Source: SAR202 cluster bacterium (GTDB taxonomy: Bacteria > Chloroflexota > Dehalococcoidia > Lucifugimonadales > UBA1123). Taken from it: DNA of 10,436 nucleotides. The DNA lies in the NCBI GenBank assembly GCA_030743915.1, contig JASLRP010000565.1:1-10436 (forward strand), in the 5' to 3' direction. This document shows positions 1-8,042 of the stretch, piece after piece. The notes below the pieces were generated by a model that had not been told where the DNA came from, ran no database searches, and saw only the letters and a list, made by a program, of their open reading frames with translations. How positions within the stretch are numbered: the first letter of the stretch is position 1; the number at the start of each line of letters is the position of its first letter. Position numbers and translations under genes: made by a program.

Positions 1-1
1 G

Positions 2-2911
2 GGTATGGGTGAGGCCTGCATTCGCATCGACGTGACTCATGGCGATGGAGTTTATCGTTCAACAGACGCCGGCAAGTCATGGCAGAACACGGGCCTGAAG
101 GACACGCGGCACATCTCGCGAGTCCGGACTCACCCTCAGAATGCCGACCTTGTGTATGTGGCCGCACTGGGCCACGCGTTTGGTCCGAACGATGAACGCG
201 GGATTTTCCGATCATCCAACGGCGGCAAGGACTGGGAACACGTGCTGTTCAAAAGCGAAGACGCCGGAGCCGCAGACCTGTCCATCGATCCGAACAACCC
301 TCGCGTCCTGTTCGCCTCTATCTGGCAGACACGGCGCAGTTTCTGGAACCTATCGTCAGGCGGGCCTGACAGCGGACTGTGGCGCACCACCGACGGTGGC
401 GACACTTGGGAGGATATTTCCGGCAATCCAGGGCTGCCCGAAGGGCCACTGGGACGCATCGGTGTGGCGGTGTCTCCAGCGCAATCCGGTCGAATCTACG
501 CGACGATTGAGGCGAAGGATTGCGGAGTTTATCGATCCGACGATAACGGCGACACTTGGGAACTGACCAGCGGAGACCGTGATCTCCAGGGTCGCCCCTG
601 GTACTACCAGCACATATTCGCTGACCCGCAGGACGCAAACACGTGCTGGATTCTCAGCTACGGCGCCTGGAAGTCGATTGACGGCGGCAAAACGTTCAGC
701 CAGGTCACGACGCCCCACGGCGACAACCACGACATCTGGATTGATCCCAACAACACTCAACGCATCATTGAGGGCAACGACGGTGGCGCCTGCGTAAGTT
801 ATAACGGCGGCGACACGTTCTCGACCATCTACAATCAGCTAACCTCCCAGTTCTACCATATCACCACGGACGACCGCTTCCCGTATCGCGTGTATGGCAC
901 TCAACAGGACAACTCGGCCATCAGCGTGCCGTCGCGGACTGTGAAAGGGGCCATCCCGTGGGGTGACTGTTACACGGTGGGAAGCTCCGAGAGTGGGTAC
1001 ATCGCTTTGCATCCCGACGACCCGAACGTTGTCGTGTCTGGCGCTGTCGGTTCCTCTCCGGGCGGCGGCGGCAACATGCTGAGGTACGATCACAAAACGG
1101 GACAGGTGCGGATAATCACCGTGTGGCCGGAGCTTAACACCGGATACGGCGCGGAAAACATGAAGTACCGCTTCCAGTGGACTTACCCGATACAGTTCTC
1201 GCCGCATGACTCCGACGTGCTGTACGCTACCGGAAACATTGTGTTCCGTTCCAAAGATCAGGGAAGTTCCTGGGAGCCGATCAGCCCGGACCTGACCCGC
1301 AACGACCCGACCAAGATGCAACCCTCCGGCGGGCCCGTCACACTGGACACATCCGGAGCGGAGACATATTGCACCATATTCGCGTTCGTCGAATCGCCTC
1401 ATCAGGCTGGCGTCTTCTGGTCAGGCTCTGACGACGGGCTCGTCAACATTTCTCAGGATGGCGGCGAGACCTGGACGAATATCACTCCGCCAACCCTGCC
1501 GGAGTGGAGCCAGATCGCGATGATCGAGTTGTCGCCGCATGATCCTGCGACGGCTTATGTGGCGGCAACGAAGTACAAGCTGGACGATACACGGCCTTCG
1601 TTATACCGGACCACTGACTTCGGCGCGACATGGACCGAGATCACAAACGGAATTCCTTCCGACGACTTCACGCGCGTCGTGCGAGAAGACCCCAATCAGG
1701 CAGGTCTATTGTTCGCCGGAACCGAGACCAGCCTTTACGTGTCGTTCAACGCGGGTGATTCATGGCAGAAGTTCCAAGCCAATCTGCCAGTGGTCCCTTA
1801 CTACGATCTGCTGATCAAGGACGACGATCTCATCGCGGCGACCCACGGTCGGTCCTTCTGGATTCTGGACGACTTGAGTCAGGTGCGCCAGTTGGCTGCT
1901 GACCTGAGCGACGAGTCGGCCCATCTCCTGAAGCCGGGGACCAAAGTCAGGCTAGGGTCGCCTTTCGGAGGTCGAAGGCCCAATCCGGGCAAGAATTACC
2001 AACTATCCCTGGGCGCGGCAGTCACGTACACTGAGTCGAAAAGCGATTCCGGCCAGACGGTCCGAAGCTTCCTGGATGCTGGGCAGAACCCTCCCGGCGG
2101 ATTGCGCGTCAATTACTATCTGGCGGAGGAACCGGACTCGGATGTCACTCTGACATTCCTGGACTCGGAAGGCAGCGAGATCAAGGCATTCTCGTCTGCG
2201 GAATTGGAAAACGAGGACGACCGGCGCGACGCTCGGGTTCCTGCATCCGCTGGGCTGAACCACTTCGACTGGAACATGCGCTATCCTCAGGCCAATACCG
2301 TGCCAGGGGACAAAACAACCGAGGACAGCATCGTTGGCCCGCTGTCGCCTCCGGGAACATACCAGGTGCGCCTGACGGTCGGAGATCAGTCTCAGACACA
2401 GGGTTTTGAGCTTGTGAAAAATCCCAACGTCGAAGCGACGCAGGAAGATTTCGATGCCCAGTTCGCGATGTTGTTGCAGTTGCGGGACAAAGTATCGGAG
2501 ACCCACGACAACATCAATAAACTGCGAAGCGCCAGAGACCAGGTTGCCGAGTGGGCCAAAAGGGCCGAAGACTCGCCGGCAGAAGAGGCTGTTTCCGCTT
2601 CGGCTGACGCGCTGAAACAGAAGCTAACCGACATCGAAGCCGAATTGATACAGACCGAGTATCGAGGCGCAAGAGACCGGCTGACGCTGCCGGTCAAACT
2701 CAACGCTAAGCTCTTGGGCCTGGTCCCGGTGGTTGCGGCGGCAGATTTCCGACCGCCCGAACAGACCCACGCAGTATTCGCGCAGTACTCCGAGGAGTTG
2801 GACGTTCAGTTCCAGGCTCTGCAAAGCGTAATTGACGATGACCTTTCGGAGTTCGAAAATCTGTTGGCCGAGCTTCAAATTCCGACCATTGTGCCCCGCA
2901 CTACACCGTAG
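2..2911 (+). CDS. Asp-box (BNR/sortilin VPS10-like) beta-propeller protein, 5' end cut by window edge
   Basis: The frame is open from the first bases, and the ATG at 5 is probably internal because family members have a long N-terminal part before the GEACIR motif. Counting from that ATG, 968 residues are visible. Ten Asp-box motifs (S/T-x-D/N-x-G-x-x-W/F) lie near residues 19, 70, 128, 178, 224, 265, 416, 483, 536 and 580, the layout of a large propeller of the VPS10/sortilin-like 'glycosyl hydrolase' type. Conserved blocks such as PHGDNHD (237-243) and YGTQQDNS (297-304) also fit this family. After about residue 620 there is a beta-rich domain, then a charged helical, probably coiled-coil C-terminus (about 820-960). 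Two Asp-boxes share an identical 14-base stretch (398-411 and 548-561). Family members are usually exported, but the signal region lies outside the window. Despite the common database name, no glycosidase active site can be identified; a binding or scaffold role is equally possible. Confidence 0.9.
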   Translation, partial: GMGEACIRIDVTHGDGVYRSTDAGKSWQNTGLKDTRHISRVRTHPQNADLVYVAALGHAFGPNDERGIFRSSNGGKDWEHVLFKSEDAGAADLSIDPNNPRVLFASIWQTRRSFWNLSSGGPDSGLWRTTDGGDTWEDISGNPGLPEGPLGRIGVAVSPAQSGRIYATIEAKDCGVYRSDDNGDTWELTSGDRDLQGRPWYYQHIFADPQDANTCWILSYGAWKSIDGGKTFSQVTTPHGDNHDIWIDPNNTQRIIEGNDGGACVSYNGGDTFSTIYNQLTSQFYHITTDDRFPYRVYGTQQDNSAISVPSRTVKGAIPWGDCYTVGSSESGYIALHPDDPNVVVSGAVGSSPGGGGNMLRYDHKTGQVRIITVWPELNTGYGAENMKYRFQWTYPIQFSPHDSDVLYATGNIVFRSKDQGSSWEPISPDLTRNDPTKMQPSGGPVTLDTSGAETYCTIFAFVESPHQAGVFWSGSDDGLVNISQDGGETWTNITPPTLPEWSQIAMIELSPHDPATAYVAATKYKLDDTRPSLYRTTDFGATWTEITNGIPSDDFTRVVREDPNQAGLLFAGTETSLYVSFNAGDSWQKFQANLPVVPYYDLLIKDDDLIAATHGRSFWILDDLSQVRQLAADLSDESAHLLKPGTKVRLGSPFGGRRPNPGKNYQLSLGAAVTYTESKSDSGQTVRSFLDAGQNPPGGLRVNYYLAEEPDSDVTLTFLDSEGSEIKAFSSAELENEDDRRDARVPASAGLNHFDWNMRYPQANTVPGDKTTEDSIVGPLSPPGTYQVRLTVGDQSQTQGFELVKNPNVEATQEDFDAQFAMLLQLRDKVSETHDNINKLRSARDQVAEWAKRAEDSPAEEAVSASADALKQKLTDIEAELIQTEYRGARDRLTLPVKLNAKLLGLVPVVAAADFRPPEQTHAVFAQYSEELDVQFQALQSVIDDDLSEFENLLAELQIPTIVPRTTP

Positions 2912-2932
2912 GGACGCAGTGAATTGAGTAAT

Positions 2933-2966
2933 CGAGGGTGGGCGCTTTGGCGTCTGCCCTCGTTTT
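2933..2966 (+). terminator. Intrinsic terminator after the Asp-box gene
   Basis: A hairpin pairs CGAGGGTGGGCG (2933-2944) with CGTCTGCCCTCG (2951-2962). It gives about 12 base pairs, three of them G-T wobbles, around the loop CTTTGG, and is followed directly by TTTT (2963-2966). It begins 22 bases after the stop at 2911, so it should separate the Asp-box gene from the gene at 3072. Confidence 0.8.
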
Positions 2967-3057
2967 GGGTCGGCGTAGAACACTCCTCCGTTACAAGTTA
3001 ACCGAGGTTTGCAACTAGCCGGCGACCTTCGTTTGTATCACATTGAACGTGCAAGCG

Positions 3058-3064
3058 AAGGGAG
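3058..3064 (+). promoter_or_regulatory. Shine-Dalgarno deciding a TTG start
   Basis: AAGGGAG lies 7 bases ahead of TTG 3072. The longest possible reading frame begins further upstream at TTG 3009, which has no properly spaced ribosome site, so this motif selects the shorter 287-residue product. Confidence 0.7.
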
Positions 3065-3071
3065 CGAAAGC

Positions 3072-3935
3072 TTGGCACATAAGCGAAAGCGATCTTGGGG
3101 CGTATTGTCGTGGCGAATCGGCGGGCGAAAACTAGGCGTTCCGATATGGGCGTTTGCGCTGATTGTGGCGATAATCGGAATTGCTGCAGGTCAAGCCGGC
3201 AGCGAGCGCGTGAATGCGCTTCTGGCAGGTTTCCTCCTGATGCCCGGAGAGTCGAAAACGATAACCGTCACCAACGCCACGGACCAAATCGCCAATGCGC
3301 TGGGCGTTCTGGTTACCGACCCAGGCGTCGAGGTCGATGCCAACCCAGAGTTCATCGTGAAGGCCGATGACGTGCCTTTGAGCGATGCAGACCAACTGTT
3401 GTCGGCCATGCTTCAAGGGGCGGGAGGTCTCCCAGCGCCGCCCCAGACGAACAAGCCACCGCGCCCAGTGCCCACCGCCGTTCCGTCCCCGACTCCTGTT
3501 CCGCAAGAGGCGCCCACTGCGGTCCCGCGCCCGACGCCACCTCCGCCGTTGATCGAGCCTGCGGACGCTCGATTAGCCATCGTGAGTGGAAAAACCTTCC
3601 ACGTTCGTGTTGCTGCTGATGACTACGCTCGCTCGACAGGTTTCAGGAACAAAGTGGCGATATTTGACGACGATGCGATGATGTTCATTCATCCCCAGGA
3701 AGGCCACTGGTCGTACGACACCAGGGACATAATGATCCCTTTGGACATATTGTTTTTGGACCGGCATTTCGTGATCGTGGACATCCAGACTACTTCTGTC
3801 GAGCTAGTTGGAACGCCGGATGACGAGTTGCGCATTTACAGACCGTCTCTGCCGGCGATGTACGTAATGCAGATTAAGGGCGGGATGTCAGACGCGATCG
3901 GCATCGCCGTCGGCGATCACGTCGCGATCAGATAG
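3072..3935 (+). CDS. Membrane-anchored DUF192-domain protein with Pro-rich linker
   Basis: The 287-residue product starts at TTG 3072, chosen from the strong AAGGGAG site. Residues 1-22 are rich in Lys and Arg. A single hydrophobic helix follows (about 23-42), so the rest is probably outside the cytoplasm. Residues 43-118 include GESKTITVTN and look like a small beta-sandwich. Residues 119-160 are a Pro/Thr/Val linker (VPTAVPSPTPVP type). Residues 175-287 match the DUF192 (PF02643) pattern: FHVRVA, a TGF-x-N-K segment, MMFIHP, the core IPLDILFLD (222-230) and a terminal GIAVGDHVAIR. DUF192 is a small beta-barrel domain of no established biochemical role. The usual fWMkNT motif is altered here to HWSYDT. 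The gene stands alone between the terminator at 2966 and a convergent neighbour. No convincing promoter was seen upstream. The domain call is firm; the function is unknown. Confidence 0.82.
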   Translation: MAHKRKRSWGVLSWRIGGRKLGVPIWAFALIVAIIGIAAGQAGSERVNALLAGFLLMPGESKTITVTNATDQIANALGVLVTDPGVEVDANPEFIVKADDVPLSDADQLLSAMLQGAGGLPAPPQTNKPPRPVPTAVPSPTPVPQEAPTAVPRPTPPPPLIEPADARLAIVSGKTFHVRVAADDYARSTGFRNKVAIFDDDAMMFIHPQEGHWSYDTRDIMIPLDILFLDRHFVIVDIQTTSVELVGTPDDELRIYRPSLPAMYVMQIKGGMSDAIGIAVGDHVAIR

Positions 3936-4001
3936 GCGTCAGCCTGATACTCCAGAATCGCACGGCCCAGAATCTCTCCGACTTCCAGGGTGTCCATTTC
4001 G

Positions 4002-5141
4002 CTATTGGATATTGAGTCGGTCGAGGCCAAACATGCTGAAATCGAGTTTCGACTCTCCAACCGTGGCGAGGTCTGCGAGAATTTCTCCGATCGCACTGGC
4101 GAACTTGAACCCGTGGCCAGAACAGGGACTGGCTATCACGACGTTCTGATATCCGGGATGCAGGTCGATGAGAAAATCCTCGTCCGGCGTGTTGGTGAAC
4201 ATGCACACCTGAGAGTCCAACAGCTTTCCCGGAACATCGGGCATGTATCGTTCGAGAAAAGACTGAACGGGCGACGCATCGTCCGAGTCGGTTTCGCGAC
4301 GGAGGTCTTCTGGTGATGTGGTCTCACCGTAGTGCATCCTGGCAACTTTGACGCCAGTTCCCAGGTCCGGGAAGCCGTAGAAATGCACTCCGGGGCCTGT
4401 GTCCCATATGAAGATCGGGCACTGTTCGGGGCTGAACAACTCGCGGTTGGCGATGGGTTCGTGCCATAACAGGACCTGGCGTTCGACTTGCAGGGGAACC
4501 TCCAAACCCTTGAGCAGTTGAGGCAGCCACGCTCCTGCGGCGAGGATGAGGGATTGAGCGGTGTATGTCCCTGCGTCGGTGGTTACCGTCACACTGTTGG
4601 AGTCCGAGCCCCACGAGAGAGCTGGCTGGTCCAGAAATAGCTCTGCGCCGTGGCGCTCGGCCAGTTCCATGTGCGCTTGAACGCATGATTCTGGATATAG
4701 AATGCCGGCTCGTGGGTCGGAGATCGCCGACATGTCGTCATCGGGAGTGAAGATTTTGTAGCGACGCCGAATCTCATCTGCTGAGAGTTTTTCGTAGGCG
4801 AGGTTGTGAGTTTCGGCGCTGGTTTCTGCGCCTGAAACCACCTCGCTGCCAGCGGAACCAAACATCATCCCGCCTGTCTGGAGATACAGGTCGCGCCCGG
4901 ATTCCTCCTCCAGCTCAGCCCAGAGTTCATAGGCTCGTTGGACGATTTTGACGTAGGCGACGCCCTCAGCGTAAGCCTCTCGGATAATCCGTGTCTCGCC
5001 GTGGGAGGAGCCTTGATCGTGGGGAGGGGAGTGTCGGTCGAATCCGACCACACGCAACCCGCGACGCGCCAGATGATACGCGGCTGCGCCGCCCATTGCT
5101 CCGAGACCGACTATGGCGACATCGTAAGTCTTGGAGTTCAT
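4002..5141 (-). CDS. Monomeric sarcosine oxidase / N-methyl amino acid oxidase-like FAD enzyme
   Basis: This 379-residue FAD-dependent amine oxidase has the usual length of the MSOX/N-methyltryptophan oxidase family. The N-terminal dinucleotide motif GLGAMG (12-17) is followed by the family signature SSHGETRIIREAY (45-57). CMFTNTPDEDF begins at Cys313, the position that carries covalently bound FAD in MSOX. Lys265, in GVKVARMH, matches the lysine that activates oxygen in MSOX. IDLHPGYQNVVIA and SGHGFKF (341-347) complete the FAD site. Expected chemistry is oxidative demethylation or deamination of a secondary amine, giving an imine or aldehyde and hydrogen peroxide. It is the last gene of a three-gene leftward operon, its ATG lying 6 bases after the stop of the hydrolase gene, so translation may be coupled. 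The ribosome site is weak (TAGG overlapping that stop). The exact amine substrate (sarcosine, other N-methyl or cyclic amino acid) cannot be told. Confidence 0.88.
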   Translation of the reverse strand: MNSKTYDVAIVGLGAMGGAAAYHLARRGLRVVGFDRHSPPHDQGSSHGETRIIREAYAEGVAYVKIVQRAYELWAELEEESGRDLYLQTGGMMFGSAGSEVVSGAETSAETHNLAYEKLSADEIRRRYKIFTPDDDMSAISDPRAGILYPESCVQAHMELAERHGAELFLDQPALSWGSDSNSVTVTTDAGTYTAQSLILAAGAWLPQLLKGLEVPLQVERQVLLWHEPIANRELFSPEQCPIFIWDTGPGVHFYGFPDLGTGVKVARMHYGETTSPEDLRRETDSDDASPVQSFLERYMPDVPGKLLDSQVCMFTNTPDEDFLIDLHPGYQNVVIASPCSGHGFKFASAIGEILADLATVGESKLDFSMFGLDRLNIQ

Positions 5142-5147
5142 AATTGC

Positions 5148-7133
5148 CTATTCAATGGAACCAAAATCCTGCCCCATAGCCAGCGCTACGTACCTGTCAG
5201 CGTCCTCCTCCAGGAGCAGGCGTTGTTCCACCATTTTCTGGGCTGACAAAGCAATCAGGCGCACGTATCGCGCCTTGGAGCCGTAGCGCTGCTCAATGGA
5301 CAGACGCGGGTCGCCGGTCTCGTCTCGGTCAGCTTTGGTAATCGGCAGCGGATGATGCCCACCGATTGTGCCTGCGATCGCCTGCCCTGCGGAACCGGTT
5401 GGACGATAGTTCCAACCCGTGTAAGTCGCCAATGGGACCTGGACATGGGGCGTGCGAATTCCCGGGATTTCGTTGCCGTCAGAATCAACCTGGGGTATCA
5501 GCACAGCGTACTCCCGGGAACGGTCCACCACGGGTGGCTCGTTGGCGACGATGCCTGAGTCGAAATCGGGACCGTGGTCTTGAACGAACAACCTGTTCGC
5601 ATTTTCCGGGTGTTCAACTTTGGGAATCTTCGGAAACACTCTGCTTGCGACATCGGCAGGCACGCCTGTCTCATCGGAACGCCGAGGGGCCATGCTTTCG
5701 GGCGGCGGGGTGGCGTCAGTGGCCCAGGCGTCGAGGGAGTCTAACATCGCCCGCAGCAGGGGAGTGGTGTTGAGGGGATTGGAGGGGTGGCGGGCGTTTT
5801 CAGCGTTCGGGTTGCCTCCCAGCGGGTCGGCGTTGTGCTGAGAGCCTGAAAAGTGGAACACTCTGGTTTTGGGATGGTCGGGAATGTCATTGCCCATCGA
5901 ATCGGTGTGGACCAGGGACCCGCGTCGAGTCCAGTATTCTGACGAGGTCTGGGTGTGAATGACCAGAGGGTCGGAATCTGGCCTTTTGAGGATTCCGTCA
6001 GTGTTGCCTGTCAGTGGGTCGGTTATGACCGGATACGCGAAGGGGAACGAGTCCGAAGGGTACAGGTGGTCATCGTGAGGTCGGGGGTAGCGACCCGGCT
6101 GCGCGAACCGGTAGTTCAAGACTACTCGACCGCCGCCGGAGACGTGCGGCGAGATCGCGTCGAAAACCGTCCGGCCCTGGCTGTCCTCGTTGTATCCTTG
6201 GTAAACGAACTCCCGGAGGAACCTACCGCTTTGGGAGCGTCCCCAGCCGTAGGCTTTGTCCATCCGGGCGCCATTTTGTCTCAGAGGGTTGGGAGTCCCG
6301 TCGATGTCCGCGTCTTCGTGCAATAGAAATGAGATTAGATCGCGCACGCCCGTCAGACCCAGCCCCTGAACCTTTGGGTTCTTGGCTGTGTACACAAGCT
6401 CGTAGATCCAGCCCGGTTTGAATCCCCCTGGCAGATGGCAATGGGTTGTTGACGGTATCGGGCGTCCATTCTGGAGCCTCGCGAACTCCCACGCGTTGTC
6501 GGCGATGGGTTGCCGTTGGTCGCTCTCGTATTCCCTCACCGTGAATGTGGCGTCGCGGGTGTCGGTGGATATCGCTTCGTGGCTGGAGGTGAAACCATTG
6601 GCGCTCAGGGGCATGCTCAGGACGCCGTATTCGTCCACAATGAATTCAGATCGAGTGATGCCAGTTATCTCCTCTCCATCAAACTTGGCGGTGGGAAGCC
6701 TCATCGTCATGCGGCCATCACCGGGTAGGATGTCACCCTGCCAACCTGACCAGACGAGGCTGTAACCCCGACGCATCAAGAACCCGTTTCCGGCGTGTTC
6801 GCTGGTCGAGGGCATGTTGGAATGCACAGCGTCGTTGAAGAATTGAAGCATCCTGAACGCACCGCGGTTGTTAACGTCGTACAGCAGTCGGCGGTTGCCG
6901 CGTTCTAGATCGGCAGGCCGGAGGATGTAGAAATCGGTGGCGAACTCCACCAGTCCCTGGCCGTTTCTGGGGGCGTGTTGCAGGTCAACGACCATCGAGA
7001 ACGCGTCGGTGTCCGGGTCAACAGCGAATTGGACCTCTCCTGAGATTCGCTCGTATGGGCCGATGTCGCCAAATTGTTTGCCTTCTGCGAACTCTTCACG
7101 GTCGTGAATTTTGAATCTGATTTCAGTATCCAT
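5148..7133 (-). CDS. Alpha/beta hydrolase domain-containing protein (PF20091-type), large
   Basis: The product is 661 residues from ATG 7133. An in-frame ATG at 7151 exists, but only 7133 has a well-spaced Shine-Dalgarno (AAAAGGA, 5 bases away). It resembles the large uncharacterised 'alpha/beta hydrolase domain' proteins. Recognisable blocks are GYSLVWSGWQGD (about 123-134), LVYTAKNPKVQGLGLTGVRDLISFL (about 246-270), and GRSQSGRFLRE near residue 298, where Ser300 sits in a G-x-S-x-S context as the likely nucleophile. VFDAISPHVSGGGR and SGSQHNADPLGG follow, the latter a candidate source of the catalytic His. There is no signal peptide or membrane segment, so it should be cytoplasmic. It probably cleaves an ester, lactone or similar bond, but members have no well-defined substrate. 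It lies in an operon with an aldolase before it (52-base gap) and an amine oxidase after it (6-base gap). The family call is confident; the reaction is inferred. Confidence 0.83.
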   Translation of the reverse strand: MDTEIRFKIHDREEFAEGKQFGDIGPYERISGEVQFAVDPDTDAFSMVVDLQHAPRNGQGLVEFATDFYILRPADLERGNRRLLYDVNNRGAFRMLQFFNDAVHSNMPSTSEHAGNGFLMRRGYSLVWSGWQGDILPGDGRMTMRLPTAKFDGEEITGITRSEFIVDEYGVLSMPLSANGFTSSHEAISTDTRDATFTVREYESDQRQPIADNAWEFARLQNGRPIPSTTHCHLPGGFKPGWIYELVYTAKNPKVQGLGLTGVRDLISFLLHEDADIDGTPNPLRQNGARMDKAYGWGRSQSGRFLREFVYQGYNEDSQGRTVFDAISPHVSGGGRVVLNYRFAQPGRYPRPHDDHLYPSDSFPFAYPVITDPLTGNTDGILKRPDSDPLVIHTQTSSEYWTRRGSLVHTDSMGNDIPDHPKTRVFHFSGSQHNADPLGGNPNAENARHPSNPLNTTPLLRAMLDSLDAWATDATPPPESMAPRRSDETGVPADVASRVFPKIPKVEHPENANRLFVQDHGPDFDSGIVANEPPVVDRSREYAVLIPQVDSDGNEIPGIRTPHVQVPLATYTGWNYRPTGSAGQAIAGTIGGHHPLPITKADRDETGDPRLSIEQRYGSKARYVRLIALSAQKMVEQRLLLEEDADRYVALAMGQDFGSIE

Positions 7134-7138
7134 CTGCG

Positions 7139-7145
7139 TCCTTTT
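7139..7145 (-). promoter_or_regulatory. Shine-Dalgarno of the alpha/beta hydrolase gene
   Basis: AAAAGGA, read on the minus strand, lies 5 bases before ATG 7133 and falls inside the alternative N-terminus that would begin at 7151. It supports the shorter start. Confidence 0.65.
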
Positions 7146-7185
7146 GCTCATCCAGAAGGTCTTGCGGTGTGATCGATTATTGCGA

Positions 7186-7896
7186 CTATTGAGAATTGAG
7201 GAACGCGCGCGCTCCGTCCAAAAACAGGTTCGCGGCTCTGGCGCTGGCCATCACGTCCTCGGCCATCTTGCGGCCTGCGGCATGAACAGAGTCGCGGACC
7301 TGGGCCTCGAATTCTTTTACCTGAGGATGATTCGGTTGCCCAGGGAGGCCCATCGACTGAGCAATGTCCTGAGCGCCGGAGGTGAACAGGTCGATGCCTT
7401 CCACAGACAGAATGTCGTCCAGATGGTCCAGCACCTGAACGTCTTCAAGTTGGGCGATGACCAGAATGTTATCGTTGGTGTGTTCCATGTATTCGGGGCC
7501 AGATTCGAAATCACCGAAATACGCGCCACGGCCCGACCCGAAACTTCGTTTGCCTCTTGGAGTGTACCGACAGGCATCTGCCAGTTTGCGGGCGCGATCG
7601 CCGTCGATGATATGTGGGCCTGTCACGCCCATAATGCCCCTGTCGAGGAACCGCAAGATCGTGGGGTGTTCGATGTCAGGCACTCGCGCCATCGGAGTCA
7701 GTCCTGCCATGTCAGCGATGCGACACAGGTCGTCCAGCAAGTCCACCGTGAATGGCCCGTGTTCACTGTCGAAGGTGACGAAATCAAAGCCAGCCCTGCC
7801 CGAAAGCTCGATAAGAGTGGTGGACGGAAACGACAAATTTGACCCGTACGCCATTTCGTTTGCCTTCATTTTGGTGATTACGTTGTTGACGCGCAT
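7186..7896 (-). CDS. HpcH/HpaI-family class II aldolase
   Basis: The 236-residue protein belongs to the 2-keto-3-deoxy-glucarate / 4-hydroxy-2-oxo-acid aldolase family, which cleaves 2-keto-3-hydroxy acids to pyruvate (or a related oxoacid) plus an aldehyde using a divalent metal. Family residues are present: Asp43 and His46 in FDSEHGPF, Arg71 in ARVPD, Asp85 in FLDRG, Glu151 in AQLED (metal ligand) and Asp177 in GAQDIAQSMG (metal ligand). The RYTPRGKRSFG segment (110-120) is also typical. The start at ATG 7896 is set by AAAAGGGG six bases upstream. A longer frame from TTG 7935 is excluded because the predicted -10 box covers it. The length is slightly below the usual 250-260. It is the first gene of a leftward operon driven by the promoter at 7935-7963. 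GPHIIDG replaces the commoner PMV-type motif, so substrate preference may differ from HpaI itself. Confidence 0.87.
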   Translation of the reverse strand: MRVNNVITKMKANEMAYGSNLSFPSTTLIELSGRAGFDFVTFDSEHGPFTVDLLDDLCRIADMAGLTPMARVPDIEHPTILRFLDRGIMGVTGPHIIDGDRARKLADACRYTPRGKRSFGSGRGAYFGDFESGPEYMEHTNDNILVIAQLEDVQVLDHLDDILSVEGIDLFTSGAQDIAQSMGLPGQPNHPQVKEFEAQVRDSVHAAGRKMAEDVMASARAANLFLDGARAFLNSQ

Positions 7897-7902
7897 GGGC
7901 AT

Positions 7903-7910
7903 CCCCTTTT
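7903..7910 (-). promoter_or_regulatory. Shine-Dalgarno of the aldolase gene
   Basis: AAAAGGGG, on the minus strand, is placed 6 bases before ATG 7896 but directly against ATG 7902. The spacing therefore favours 7896 as the true start. Confidence 0.7.
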
Positions 7911-7934
7911 GTGTGGAATAATCTGGACCTGGCA

Positions 7935-7963
7935 ATTGTAGGTTAACTCGCAGATATGCTCAA
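7935..7963 (-). promoter_or_regulatory. Sigma70-type promoter for the leftward catabolic operon
   Basis: Read on the minus strand: -35 TTGAGC (7963-7958), a spacer of exactly 17 bases, and -10 TACAAT (7940-7935, five of six consensus bases). Transcription would begin near 7928, giving a leader of about 30 bases before ATG 7896. Confidence 0.6.
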
Positions 7964-7991
7964 CTGAGTCACTTGACACTGGGCAATGGCG

Positions 7992-8007
7992 CGTGACAAA
8001 AATCACA
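7992..8007. promoter_or_regulatory. CRP/FNR-family-like operator
   Basis: CGTGACAAAAATCACA is an inverted repeat, GTGA-N6-TCAC. It differs from the E. coli CRP consensus TGTGA-N6-TCACA at one outer base. Its centre (7999.5) is about 72 bases upstream of the predicted leftward start site and about 78 upstream of the rightward one, both in the range used by class I activators. The regulator itself is not in the window, so the assignment is inferred from sequence form and position. Confidence 0.5.
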
Positions 8008-8042
8008 AGGTCTCGATTGGTCAAAATTGCGCCGCTGCGCCC

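Noticed and set aside
398..561. Repeated 14-base sequence GGCGACACTTGGGA
   Set aside because: Both copies encode the same Asp-box peptide motif, so the repeat is explained by protein structure and not by a mobile or regulatory element.
839..1402. 187-codon open frame on the minus strand inside the Asp-box gene
   Set aside because: It is antisense to a strongly supported coding frame, has no recognisable motif, and similar shadow frames occur all along this gene.
3009..3071. Longer N-terminus of the DUF192 protein from TTG 3009
   Set aside because: There is no properly spaced ribosome site there, whereas TTG 3072 has AAGGGAG at 7 bases and gives a typical basic start before the membrane helix.
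3917..3997. 26-codon minus-strand ORF just after the sarcosine-oxidase-like gene (begins MDTLEVGEILGRAI)
   Set aside because: The composition looks coding-like and the gap to the stop is only 4 bases, but there is no Shine-Dalgarno, it overlaps the end of the convergent DUF192 gene, and it is too short to support.
3936..4001. Possible terminator between the convergent DUF192 and oxidase genes
   Set aside because: Only a 4-5 base-pair stem (AGGC-GTCA-GCCT) with no T-run on either strand is present; too weak to call.
7111..7842. 243-codon plus-strand frame
   Set aside because: It is antisense to the HpaI-type aldolase, whose catalytic residues are all present on the other strand.
7897..7935. 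Longer N-terminus of the aldolase from TTG 7935
   Set aside because: The TTG lies within the predicted -10 box, upstream of the likely transcript start, and ATG 7896 has a strong Shine-Dalgarno.
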